A DNA stretch of 64,000 nucleotides. Origin: Bacteroides ovatus (GTDB lineage: Bacteria; Bacteroidota; Bacteroidia; Bacteroidales; Bacteroidaceae). The translations under genes and the position numbers were made by a program. The stretch lies in the NCBI GenBank assembly GCA_030844565.1, contig JAUUNK010000003.1:32979-96978 (forward strand), given 5' to 3'. Positions within the stretch are counted from its first letter, which is position 1, and each line of letters starts with the position of its first letter. Below are positions 9,647 through 18,503 of this stretch, one piece after another. The notes under the pieces are model-generated. The model saw nothing but the letters and a program-made list of their open reading frames with translations, did not search any database and was not told the origin of the DNA.

Positions 9647-11205
9647 AAAGAAAAAATATAATGAAGAATATTACCCGCATATTGATGCTCTTTTTGCTCC
9701 TCGCAAGTATCACACAATCGTGCAGCGACGACAATGCGAAAGGAGGAGAAAAGGTTCCCCAAAAGATTGCCCCCGTCAGTCAACTGGAAGTGTTGCCGAC
9801 ACAAGGAGAAAAAGAACTTCTCGTTAAATTTGTGAGGGAAACCTATGTGAAAGGTGTCCAAATAGAACTAGCCTACCGGAAAGCAGACACCGGCGGGACG
9901 GGAGAATGGAGTACCATCATCTTGGACGATGCTAACTATAAATACGGAGGAAACTATTTGTTGGAAGTCCCTTCGGCAGGGACCTACGAAGTCAGCATCA
10001 CCCTGGTGGGACCGGACGGCACACGTTCTGAAAGCAAAAGCCAGACGGCGGCCACAGTGGACTATGCACAAACCAAAATGTTCGACTGTGCCCATTCACT
10101 GATGAAATCCGTCATAAAGTACTATTACCACAAAGGACCCAGAACCTGCTGGCAGACCTGGTATCCCAAAGAAGAAGGTTATTGGGAGGGCGATGCCCTC
10201 GTATGGGGACAAGGAAGCGGGCTGTCTGCATTCGTTGCCATGAGGGAAGCCTCCATCGGCACAGAACAGCAAGACTATTATAAGTCTCTGGATAATGACA
10301 TGTTCGACGGCATCCAATGTTTCTGGGTGACCGACCGCGGACGCACTGCCTACAGTGTATATCCCGAAGCAGGGAACGAACGCTTTTATGATGATAACGT
10401 ATGGATAGGTCTCGATATGGCAGAGTGGTATACTATTACCAACAACACGCGTTATCTCGACCAGGCTAAAGCCGTGTGGGAGTATCTGTCGCAATATGGA
10501 TGGGACGAAACCTGTGGCGGAGGAGTCTATTGGAAGGAACTGAACGAACCTACCAACTCAAAGAATACCTGCTCTACCGCCCCGACCGGAGTATTAAGTT
10601 GCAAACTCTACCAAATCACACACGAACAAATGTACTTGGACAAAGCGATAGAATGCTTCAATTGGTTACAGAATTATATGCAGGACCCCGGCGACCATCT
10701 ATATTACGACAATGCCTCTCCCAAGGAAAGCGACCCCACTCAAATAGACCGTATAGAGAAAAGTAAATTCTCTTATAACTCAGGACAACCTATGCAACTG
10801 GCTTGCCTTCTTTATAAAATCACCGGAGAAGAGTCGTATCTGACAACAGCGAAACAGATAGCGGAAAGTTGCCATAAGCATTGGTTCAACTCCTACTATT
10901 CGGATGTGCTAAAACGCGATTTCAATATACTGTCACCCGGACATGCCTGGTTCAACACCATCATGTGCCGAGGCTTCTTCGAACTTTACTCCATTGACCG
11001 AAACCCCATATATCTGGAAGATATACGCACCACCATGTTACACGCATGGTGTGGCAAAGCACATCATACCAACGGACTCATTAACGACAATGACCTAAGC
11101 GGAGCCAGCCCCATGCAGAAATGGGAAATCCTGCATCAGGGAGCATTAGTTGAACTATATGCCCGCCTAGCAACAATAGAAAAGGAAAGTAACAAAGGCA
11201 ATTAA
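9643..11205 (+). CDS. GH76-family surface lipoprotein (endo-alpha-mannanase-like)
   Basis: A 520-residue lipoprotein with lipobox T-Q-S-C (Cys27); an ATG at 9661 is an alternative start. Residues ~40-140 form a fibronectin-like beta-domain. Residues ~145-510 match GH76: the adjacent catalytic Asp pair D250-D251 in F-Y-D-D-N-V-W, then 'GWDETCGGGVYW', 'STAPTGVLSCKLY' and 'FSYNSGQPMQLACLLY', typical of the (alpha/alpha)6 barrel. Characterised bacterial GH76 enzymes are endo-alpha-1,6-mannanases acting on yeast mannan. Pairing with an alpha-glucosidase-like GH31 is unusual for that substrate, so a different alpha-1,6-linked glycan is possible. The lipid anchor predicts display on the cell surface, where it would make the first cuts. 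The start overlaps the GH31 stop, implying translational coupling. Confidence 0.85.
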   Translation: MKRKNIMKNITRILMLFLLLASITQSCSDDNAKGGEKVPQKIAPVSQLEVLPTQGEKELLVKFVRETYVKGVQIELAYRKADTGGTGEWSTIILDDANYKYGGNYLLEVPSAGTYEVSITLVGPDGTRSESKSQTAATVDYAQTKMFDCAHSLMKSVIKYYYHKGPRTCWQTWYPKEEGYWEGDALVWGQGSGLSAFVAMREASIGTEQQDYYKSLDNDMFDGIQCFWVTDRGRTAYSVYPEAGNERFYDDNVWIGLDMAEWYTITNNTRYLDQAKAVWEYLSQYGWDETCGGGVYWKELNEPTNSKNTCSTAPTGVLSCKLYQITHEQMYLDKAIECFNWLQNYMQDPGDHLYYDNASPKESDPTQIDRIEKSKFSYNSGQPMQLACLLYKITGEESYLTTAKQIAESCHKHWFNSYYSDVLKRDFNILSPGHAWFNTIMCRGFFELYSIDRNPIYLEDIRTTMLHAWCGKAHHTNGLINDNDLSGASPMQKWEILHQGALVELYARLATIEKESNKGN

Positions 11206-11228
11206 CCGGAGAATTGCAAAAAGTACGG

Positions 11229-11259
11229 TTTTAAGACGCAGACATGCCTTTTTATGACA
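11229..11259 (+). promoter_or_regulatory. Putative HTCS operator, copy 2 (direct repeat)
   Basis: TTTTAAGACG (11229-11238) and TTTTATGACA (11250-11259) repeat the arrangement seen at 7315-7345 with the same 21-bp spacing. Downstream similarity continues to a shared TTATATT (11303-11309, versus 7390-7396). The 175-bp gap before the GH3 gene therefore probably has its own HTCS-controlled promoter, although the -7 region (around 11311-11320) matches consensus poorly. Confidence 0.5.
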
Positions 11260-11380
11260 CTTTTTCGGGATAATCATAAATGGCAGAAGCTGGTATATGG
11301 CTTTATATTCTATAGTTTAATTAGCAGCATCAATCAAACAGAAAAAACCTTTAATTAATCACCTAGACAAATAGAATAAG

Positions 11381-13858
11381 ATGAAATCACTTAGGAAAAA
11401 AATCGCCCTTTTAATTTTATCAGTCGTTCCTTTTTCGTGTGTACAAGCCCAGAAATGGTATAAGCCGGAAATAGACCAAAAAGTGGAAGAACTGCTGAAG
11501 CAAATGACAGTGGAAGAAAAACTGGGATACATTGGCGGAGTAGACTGGATGTATACCAAGAATATCGACCGCCTGGGAATTCACCGCATGAAGATGTCCG
11601 ACGGTCCGCAAGGACTCGGAACCAACGGAAAGTCCACAGCCTATCCCTCAACCGTGACCCTGGCAGCTACATGGAACGAGAATCTCGCCTATGAATATGG
11701 AAAAGCCCTGGGACGCGACTGCAAAGCAAGAAATGTGAATGTCCTGCTGGGCCCCGCTGTGAACATCTACCGCGCTCCCATGTGTGGACGTAACTTTGAA
11801 TATATGGGCGAAGATCCTTATCTGACATCACGCATCTGTGTAGGATATATAAAAGGAGTGCAGGACCAGGGAGTGATGGCTACCGTCAAACACTTCGTCG
11901 CTAACAACTCCGATTATGACCGCAACAATATCAGCAACGACATCGACGAACGCACGCTGAATGAAATCTACTTCCCCGCTTACAAAGCCGCCGTACAAGA
12001 AGCGGAGGTGGGCGCAGTGATGTCGAGCTACAACCTGCTCAACGGCATCTATACCACCGAAAGCCCCTGGCTGCTGAAAGAAGTCCTCCGCAACCAATGG
12101 GGCTTCAAAGGACTGGTGATGTCCGACTGGGGGTCCACCCACTATTGTGTGCCCGCCGCCAAAAGCGGACTTGACCTGGAAATGGCAGGCGGCGAAAAGA
12201 TGAATCCTAAAGATATGGCTTACTATCTGAAAACCGGCGACGTCACCATGGACATGGTGGACGAAAAAGTGCGCCACATCTTGCGCATACTCATCGCCTT
12301 CGGATTTAAAGACGGTACACAAGCTGATAAGAATATTCCTTTGGACAATCCTCAAACGGTGGAAACAGCACTCAACGTAGCCCGCGAAGGGATGGTTCTT
12401 TTGAAGAACGAAAAAAACATTCTCCCGCTCAACCCCAAGAAATACAAACATATCATTGTCACCGGAAAGAATGCACACGGCTATGTGCACGGTGGTGGCA
12501 GTGGCGCAGTGGTTCCTTTCCACTACACCAACCTGTTCGATGGCATCCGCCGGGAAGGAGAACAACACAATGTGAAAGTAGAATATGTGGATGAACTCGA
12601 CTTTATGCCCTCTATCATGTATACAGACGGCAGCCTCAACGAGAAAGGTTTCCATGCTGAATACTTTAAGAATATCCACTTCGAAGGCGAACCGGTGGTG
12701 AAGCAAACAGAGAAGAAGATTAACTACTCCTGGGCAGCAGGCACCGAACTGGAAGGCATGCCGAAAGACTATTTCTCCGTGAAATGGTATAGCACGATGT
12801 GTTCGGACGAAACTGCCGAATACGAATTCACACTGGGCGGAGACGACGGCTACCGCCTGTTTATCAACGACGAACGGGTTATAGACGACTGGACACCGGG
12901 AAGCTTCCGAAGCACCAATATCACCAAGACACTGAAGGCAGGCGTCAAATATCAGATTCGCGTAGAATATTACCAACAAGGCGGTGGCGCAAGCGTCTGC
13001 CTGATGTGGAAACGCAAAGACGGCCAACAGAACCAATTTGCCGACTATCTGAATAAAGCCGACCTGGTTATAGCCTGCTTCGGACATAACTCCGACACGG
13101 AAGGAGAAGGCAGCGACCGCACCTTCGGATTGCCGGAAATAGATAAAAAAATGCTTGCCAGCGTATTAAAATGCAAACGTCCCGTCATCGGCGTAGTCAA
13201 CGGCGGTGGCAACATCGAAATGCAAGGATGGGAACCTTCTCTGAAAGGCTTGCTCTGGGCATTCTACGGAGGACAGGAAGCAGGAACCGCTGTCGGAGAA
13301 GTGTTGTTCGGCAAAGTGAATCCCTCGGGCAAACTTCCTATGACTTTTGAAAAGAAATGGGAAGACAACCCCGCCTACAACAGCTATCACGACCGCGACG
13401 GAGACAAGCATGTGGCATACACCGAAGGCATCTTTATCGGCTATCGCGGATACGACAAGCTGAAACGCGAAGTGCAATATCCCTTCGGCTACGGATTGTC
13501 TTACACCACTTTCAAGCTTTCCGACATGACCGTTTCGAAGCCGCGTGCCGACGGAACGATGGAAGTCACCTGCCGCCTGACCAACACCGGAAAGAAAGAC
13601 GGAGCACAAGTAGTGCAGGCTTATGTAGGCAAAACGGAAAGCAGCCCCGTGGAACGTCCGGAAAAGGAATTGAGGAAATTTGAAAAAGTATTCCTCAAAG
13701 CCGGAGAATCCTCTACGGTGAAAATGACATTGCCCAAAGAGTCTTTCATGTACTTCGACGTAAACAGCAAGAAGTTTACTGCGGACCCGGGAACTTACAA
13801 CATCCTGTTGGGATTCTCTTCCCGAGACATCAAGCTGCAGAAGAACATCGTTTTCTAA
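11381..13858 (+). CDS. GH3 glycosidase with inserted PA14 domain
   Basis: An 825-residue secreted enzyme with a signal peptide (cleavage after V-Q-A-Q). It has a GH3 N-terminal barrel with 'KHFVANNSD' and the nucleophile D249 in V-M-S-D-W-G. An (alpha/beta)6 sandwich follows and is interrupted at roughly residues 420-547 by a PA14 domain ('AEYFKN', 'GGDDGYRLFI', 'YYQQGGGASV'). It ends with a fibronectin-III-like domain. PA14 insertions in GH3 enzymes of the bglX/KmBglI type shape the active-site entrance and restrict substrate length. Family members are beta-glucosidases, beta-xylosidases or related exo-enzymes. A beta-active GH3 beside GH31 and GH76 suggests a mixed-linkage target or a glycoconjugate. 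It is likely periplasmic. A perfect stem-loop lies just downstream. Confidence 0.9.
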   Translation: MKSLRKKIALLILSVVPFSCVQAQKWYKPEIDQKVEELLKQMTVEEKLGYIGGVDWMYTKNIDRLGIHRMKMSDGPQGLGTNGKSTAYPSTVTLAATWNENLAYEYGKALGRDCKARNVNVLLGPAVNIYRAPMCGRNFEYMGEDPYLTSRICVGYIKGVQDQGVMATVKHFVANNSDYDRNNISNDIDERTLNEIYFPAYKAAVQEAEVGAVMSSYNLLNGIYTTESPWLLKEVLRNQWGFKGLVMSDWGSTHYCVPAAKSGLDLEMAGGEKMNPKDMAYYLKTGDVTMDMVDEKVRHILRILIAFGFKDGTQADKNIPLDNPQTVETALNVAREGMVLLKNEKNILPLNPKKYKHIIVTGKNAHGYVHGGGSGAVVPFHYTNLFDGIRREGEQHNVKVEYVDELDFMPSIMYTDGSLNEKGFHAEYFKNIHFEGEPVVKQTEKKINYSWAAGTELEGMPKDYFSVKWYSTMCSDETAEYEFTLGGDDGYRLFINDERVIDDWTPGSFRSTNITKTLKAGVKYQIRVEYYQQGGGASVCLMWKRKDGQQNQFADYLNKADLVIACFGHNSDTEGEGSDRTFGLPEIDKKMLASVLKCKRPVIGVVNGGGNIEMQGWEPSLKGLLWAFYGGQEAGTAVGEVLFGKVNPSGKLPMTFEKKWEDNPAYNSYHDRDGDKHVAYTEGIFIGYRGYDKLKREVQYPFGYGLSYTTFKLSDMTVSKPRADGTMEVTCRLTNTGKKDGAQVVQAYVGKTESSPVERPEKELRKFEKVFLKAGESSTVKMTLPKESFMYFDVNSKKFTADPGTYNILLGFSSRDIKLQKNIVF

Positions 13859-13887
13859 ATCCTTTTAAACTTCGCAAACGCTACGTT

Positions 13888-13921
13888 CCGACGAGAAAAT
13901 GCCCGCAAGGTTTCTCGTCGG
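13888..13921 (+). other. Perfect 11-bp stem-loop after GH3
   Basis: CCGACGAGAAA (13888-13898) pairs exactly with TTTCTCGTCGG (13911-13921) across a 12-nt loop. There is no downstream T-run, so it may act as an mRNA 3'-end stabiliser or partial terminator separating the GH3 gene from the surface-protein genes rather than as a full terminator. Confidence 0.6.
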
Positions 13922-13977
13922 TAGGGATACCTATATATATAACCCTTTGTACACAATAACCTATAAAAAAACATTTT

Positions 13978-15390
13978 ATGAGAAAAGAGCACATGAAAAG
14001 CCAATACTCCTACTGGTGTGGGGTGTTGGTACTGTATCTGACGGTATGCCTGAGTGCCTGCCAAGACGATAAAGAAAATTCCAACGGGTATGACCCATCC
14101 AAGCCGGTAGTGTTTACCGACTTCTCTCCCACCCAAGGCAGCCTGCGTACCCAACTGCACATTTACGGAGAGAATTTCGGAGACGACCCCTCAAAGATTC
14201 ATATTTCGATAGGAGGACAAGCCACCACTACCATCGGTTGCAACGACAATGAAATTTATTGCATGGTTCCTCCCCGGGCTTTTGAAGGAAACATAAAAGT
14301 ATCTATTGAGAGCGCCGACGGGACGGCTTCTCCCGTTGAGTATGAGTTTGAGAAGCGGTTTCAGTATGTTGCCCAGACCTCAGTGGGCACCTTGGTCGGA
14401 AACGAAGATGAACAAGGAAAATCCTCAGATGTAGACGGAGATTTTGAAAAAGCAAGGTTCGGTAATGCTGAATGGTTGTTGATGGATACTTTCGGCATAC
14501 AAAAATGCCTGATTGTTAATGGCTTCAAAGGTCCTATCCGGAGAATCAACCTCGAAACCCGGGAAGTATCCACTATTATGACTGAAGGACAAGGACAGTT
14601 TGGAGGTATGTACTATATGTGTTTCGATGCGACAGGAGATACCCTGTTTGTATCAGATGACCAGGGACAGAATAATAAAGACAGAAGGGAAATTGCCTAT
14701 CTGCTGCGCTCGGAAGATTTCCGAAGGGCAAGGCCCTATGTTTATGACCGTACAGGATATAGCTGCGCCTATCAACCGTTGACAAAGACTCTGTATTATA
14801 CTATTTATTGGCAGGGCACTATCGACAAAGCCGTTTTCGACCCGGCAACACAGGGAATGGTAGCAAAGGAAGTTTTCCCTACCTACGAAAGCCGGGATGA
14901 GCATGCGTTTATAACGATTCATCCTGAAGGCAAATATATGTATGTTACAGGTGCGAATTGCCTCTATAAATCCATGTTCAATCCTGAAACAAAAGAATTC
15001 CAGAAACCTACCATGTTTGCAGGTTCATTAGGCTCCAGCGCATGGGTGGACTCTCCCGGTACATCCGGACGTTTCGTTTGGCCTTATCAAGGCACATTCG
15101 TGAAAAACGAAGAGTATATCAAAGCCGGCAAAGCAGACATCTATGACTTTTACATTTGCGACAGAAACGGGCACTGCATCCGTAAAATTACCCCTGACGG
15201 CATCATTTCTACTTTTGCAGGAAGAGGTAGCGTATCTTCCGACGGACGGGTAAACGGCTATATCGACGGTGAATTACGTACGGAAGCCCGCTTCGACAGT
15301 CCTTGCGGCATTGCTTATGATGAAGACACACAAACCTTCTATATAGCAGATAGAGAAAACCACCGGATTCGTACCATTTCTGTAGAATAA
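13978..15390 (+). CDS. IPT/TIG and NHL-repeat surface lipoprotein
   Basis: A 470-residue lipoprotein with lipobox L-S-A-C; the start may be 13978 or the ATG at 13993. Residues ~40-125 form an IPT/TIG immunoglobulin-like fold ('FSPTQGSLRTQLHIYGENFG', then a 'VPPRAFEGNIKVSI' strand). The remainder is an NHL-type beta-propeller; blades end in patterns like 'YIADRENHRIRTI' and 'DFYICDRNGHCIRKI'. Such IPT-NHL proteins occur in Bacteroides PULs next to SusC/SusD, in the place of SusE/SusF-type glycan-binding proteins. They are presumed to bind polysaccharide at the surface. It lies 22 bp upstream of susC and is clearly in the same operon. No catalytic residues are apparent. Confidence 0.85.
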   Translation: MRKEHMKSQYSYWCGVLVLYLTVCLSACQDDKENSNGYDPSKPVVFTDFSPTQGSLRTQLHIYGENFGDDPSKIHISIGGQATTTIGCNDNEIYCMVPPRAFEGNIKVSIESADGTASPVEYEFEKRFQYVAQTSVGTLVGNEDEQGKSSDVDGDFEKARFGNAEWLLMDTFGIQKCLIVNGFKGPIRRINLETREVSTIMTEGQGQFGGMYYMCFDATGDTLFVSDDQGQNNKDRREIAYLLRSEDFRRARPYVYDRTGYSCAYQPLTKTLYYTIYWQGTIDKAVFDPATQGMVAKEVFPTYESRDEHAFITIHPEGKYMYVTGANCLYKSMFNPETKEFQKPTMFAGSLGSSAWVDSPGTSGRFVWPYQGTFVKNEEYIKAGKADIYDFYICDRNGHCIRKITPDGIISTFAGRGSVSSDGRVNGYIDGELRTEARFDSPCGIAYDEDTQTFYIADRENHRIRTISVE

Positions 15391-15412
15391 CAACTATAAA
15401 AACACATTTCGA

Positions 15413-18400
15413 ATGAAAAAATATATTTTAAGTATGTTCTTTCTGATTAGCTGCATGATAGGTGTATATGCACATACAGAAAAGCAACAACAAGAAAAGA
15501 TAGAAATCAAAGGTATGGTTCTGGACCAGAACAATGAACCGCTGGTCGGAGTAAATGTTTCCGTAAAAGACTTACCCGGACTAGGAGCCATCACAGATAT
15601 AAACGGAAAGTTTAAAATAAAGGTAGAACCTTATCAAAGACTGGTATTCACTTTTATAGGATTCGAGAAACAAGAAATACTTATTAAAGAACAAAAGGTC
15701 ATCAATGTAGTCCTGCAAGAAGCTAAAGCAACTGCCATTGATGAAGTCGTTATCACAGGAACCGGAGCACAGAAAAAGATTACGATGACCGGAGCAGTCA
15801 CCACAGTAGATGTCAGCACACTGAAAACTTCCACCTCAAGCATTACAAATGCATTGGCAGGTAACGTAGCAGGTGTATTAGCGCGCCAGACATCCGGACA
15901 ACCGGGAAATAACGTATCCGAGTTCTGGATTCGCGGTATTTCTACTTTTGGCGCCGGTGCCGGAGCACTCGTCCTAATTGATGGCTTCGAACGCGACATA
16001 AACGACGTGAACATCGAAGATATTGAAAGCTTTACGGTGTTGAAAGATGCTTCGGCTACAGCTATTTACGGTTCGCGGGGTGCCAACGGTGTTATGCTGT
16101 TTACTACCAAGCGTGGTAAGTCCGGCAAAGTGCAGATTGATGCAAAGGTGGAAACAACCTACAACACACGCACTTACACACCTGAGCTTGTGGACGGTTA
16201 TACGTATGCCAGCTTAATGAACGAGGCACGCACTACACGTAATAAAGAACCCTTCTTTTCTGATGAAAAGTTATATATACTTCGCAACGGATTGGATAAA
16301 GACTTATATCCCAATGTAGACTGGATGGACGTACTTTTAAAGAAAGGAGCACCCACCTATCGTGCAACATTGAACATGAACGGTGGCGGTTCGCTTGCCC
16401 GTTACTATGTATCTGCCAGCTACGTGGATGAAGGAGGTATGTATAAGGTGGACGAAGGATTAAAGGATTACAATACCAATGCAAACTACAGACGTTGGAA
16501 CTACCGACTGAACGTAGATATGGACATCACCAAATCTACTTTGTTAAGAGTGGGGGTTGCCGGTTCGCTGGATAAGAAAAACGAACCGGGAATGGCAGGA
16601 GACATCTGGGCAGCAGTGATGCGCAACAATCCGATTTCCGTTCCTGTGATGTACTCCAACGGATATGTGCCCTCCTACGGTTCAACAGGCGAGCAGCTCA
16701 ATCCCTGGGTAGCCGCCACACAAACCGGTTACCAGGAAACCTGGAACAACAAGCTGCAAGCCAATGCCAGCCTGGAACAAAACTTCGACTTCATCACCAA
16801 AGGTCTGAAGTTTATAGGCCGTTACGGGTTTGACACCAACAACTACCAGTGGATCAACCGCAAAAAGTTTCCCGAAATGTGGAGAGCCGAACAAAACCGT
16901 GCTTCTGACGGAAGTCTGGTAATGAATAAAATCAGGGACGAACAACTGATGACGCACGAATCGTCTTCCCACGGAGACCGCAAAGAATACTTGGAAGCGG
17001 AGTTACATTATAATCGTATGTTTGGTGACCATATTGTAGGAGCTGTATTCAAATATACCCAAGACAAAACAGTAGACACTTCTCAAAACGGAGACGACCT
17101 TATGCAAGGAATCGACAAACGCCACCAGGGATTGGCAGGACGGGTTACTTATGGGTGGAAATACCGCTATTTCGTCGATTTCAACTTTGGTTACAATGGT
17201 TCCGAGAACTTCGCACCGGGACATCAATATGGCTTTTTCCCCGCCTACTCCGTTGCCTGGAACATTGCAGAAGAACCCATCATAAAGAAACATCTAGAAT
17301 GGATGAATATGTTCAAGCTTCGTTATTCATACGGTAAAGTCGGCAATGATGTGGTAGGAGGGGATGATTACCGTTTCCCCTATTTACCCACTTTCGGTCC
17401 CAGTGGCGGGTTTAACTATGCAGACATCGGACAGAAATATGAGTTCACAGGCTTAAGCTACACACACTATGCTACCACAGCCGTGACCTGGGAAATAGCA
17501 ACCAAACACGATGTGGGCATTGATTTCTCTTTATGGAATAATAAACTTACCGGAACAATCGATTATTTCCATGAGCAACGCGACGGAATATACCAGCAAC
17601 GCAACTTTATACCTATTTCCCTCGGTCTGAACGGAGCTATGAGAATATCCACTAATATAGGCTCCGTCTTGTCTAAGGGATTCGACGGTAACTTCGGTTT
17701 CAAACAAAACATCGGCGAAGTCAACCTGACTTTACGAGGTAACTTCACCTATAGTAAAAGCGAAATCCTGAAGTACGATGAAGAATACAGCAACTATCTC
17801 TACAGAGGTCAAAGAGGTTTCCGGGTAGACCAGACCCGCGGACTTATCGCCTTAGGGCTCTTTACAGATTATGATGATATTCGCAACAGCCCGAAACAAT
17901 CCTGGGGTGATGTGATGCCGGGAGACATCAAATATGCGGATGTAAACGGTGACGGCTACGTAAACGACAACGACATCGTTCCCATCGGCGCGACAACACG
18001 CCCCAACTTAATCTACGGCTTCGGAATCTCGGGCCAATGGAAGGGCATCGACGCCAGTGTCTTATTCCAGGGTTCGGGCAAATCGACTTTCTGTATCGAC
18101 GGTCCTACCGTATATCCATTTGAGAACGGAGACTGGGGAAACATACTGACCGATGTAGCAAAAGCTAATCGCTGGATACTGGGTGAGAACGAAGATCCGA
18201 ATGCCACATATCCCCGTTTAAGTTACGGAGGAAACAGTAATAACTACCGCCCCTCTACATATTGGTTGCGGAATGGTTCCTACTTGCGTTTGAAGAATCT
18301 GGAAGTGGGCTATACCATACCGAAGAGTTTTGTTAACCGCTTGCATCTGAATAACATCCGTATCTACTTTATGGGCACCAACTTAGTTACCTTCTCCAGT

Positions 18401-18493
18401 TTCAAGCTGTGGGACCCCGAACTGGGTAGCAGTAACGGACAGAAATACCCGTTATCAAAATCGTATACTCTAGGATTAACTATCAATATCTAA
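15413..18493 (+). CDS. SusC-like TonB-dependent outer-membrane transporter, PUL A
   Basis: A 1026-residue TonB-linked outer-membrane protein with a signal peptide. A CarboxypepD_reg-like domain follows ('IKGMVLDQNNEPLVGVNV'). Next come the TonB box region (D-E-V-V-I-T-G-T-G) and the plug, with the SusC signature 'LKDASATAIYGSRGANGV' near residue 205. A 22-strand barrel fills the rest. It forms the import channel of a SusCD complex with the next gene, which begins 10 bp downstream. The final residues are G-L-T-I-N-I, lacking the usual terminal aromatic of SusC barrels, a small oddity. The transported oligosaccharide is unknown but should match the GH31/GH76/GH3 set. Confidence 0.97.
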   Translation: MKKYILSMFFLISCMIGVYAHTEKQQQEKIEIKGMVLDQNNEPLVGVNVSVKDLPGLGAITDINGKFKIKVEPYQRLVFTFIGFEKQEILIKEQKVINVVLQEAKATAIDEVVITGTGAQKKITMTGAVTTVDVSTLKTSTSSITNALAGNVAGVLARQTSGQPGNNVSEFWIRGISTFGAGAGALVLIDGFERDINDVNIEDIESFTVLKDASATAIYGSRGANGVMLFTTKRGKSGKVQIDAKVETTYNTRTYTPELVDGYTYASLMNEARTTRNKEPFFSDEKLYILRNGLDKDLYPNVDWMDVLLKKGAPTYRATLNMNGGGSLARYYVSASYVDEGGMYKVDEGLKDYNTNANYRRWNYRLNVDMDITKSTLLRVGVAGSLDKKNEPGMAGDIWAAVMRNNPISVPVMYSNGYVPSYGSTGEQLNPWVAATQTGYQETWNNKLQANASLEQNFDFITKGLKFIGRYGFDTNNYQWINRKKFPEMWRAEQNRASDGSLVMNKIRDEQLMTHESSSHGDRKEYLEAELHYNRMFGDHIVGAVFKYTQDKTVDTSQNGDDLMQGIDKRHQGLAGRVTYGWKYRYFVDFNFGYNGSENFAPGHQYGFFPAYSVAWNIAEEPIIKKHLEWMNMFKLRYSYGKVGNDVVGGDDYRFPYLPTFGPSGGFNYADIGQKYEFTGLSYTHYATTAVTWEIATKHDVGIDFSLWNNKLTGTIDYFHEQRDGIYQQRNFIPISLGLNGAMRISTNIGSVLSKGFDGNFGFKQNIGEVNLTLRGNFTYSKSEILKYDEEYSNYLYRGQRGFRVDQTRGLIALGLFTDYDDIRNSPKQSWGDVMPGDIKYADVNGDGYVNDNDIVPIGATTRPNLIYGFGISGQWKGIDASVLFQGSGKSTFCIDGPTVYPFENGDWGNILTDVAKANRWILGENEDPNATYPRLSYGGNSNNYRPSTYWLRNGSYLRLKNLEVGYTIPKSFVNRLHLNNIRIYFMGTNLVTFSSFKLWDPELGSSNGQKYPLSKSYTLGLTINI

Positions 18494-18503
18494 TATCAAA
18501 GAC

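Noticed and set aside
11828..13087. 419-codon open frame on the minus strand
   Set aside because: It lies wholly inside the well-supported GH3 gene and is cysteine/histidine-rich with no recognisable domain; it is a shadow frame.
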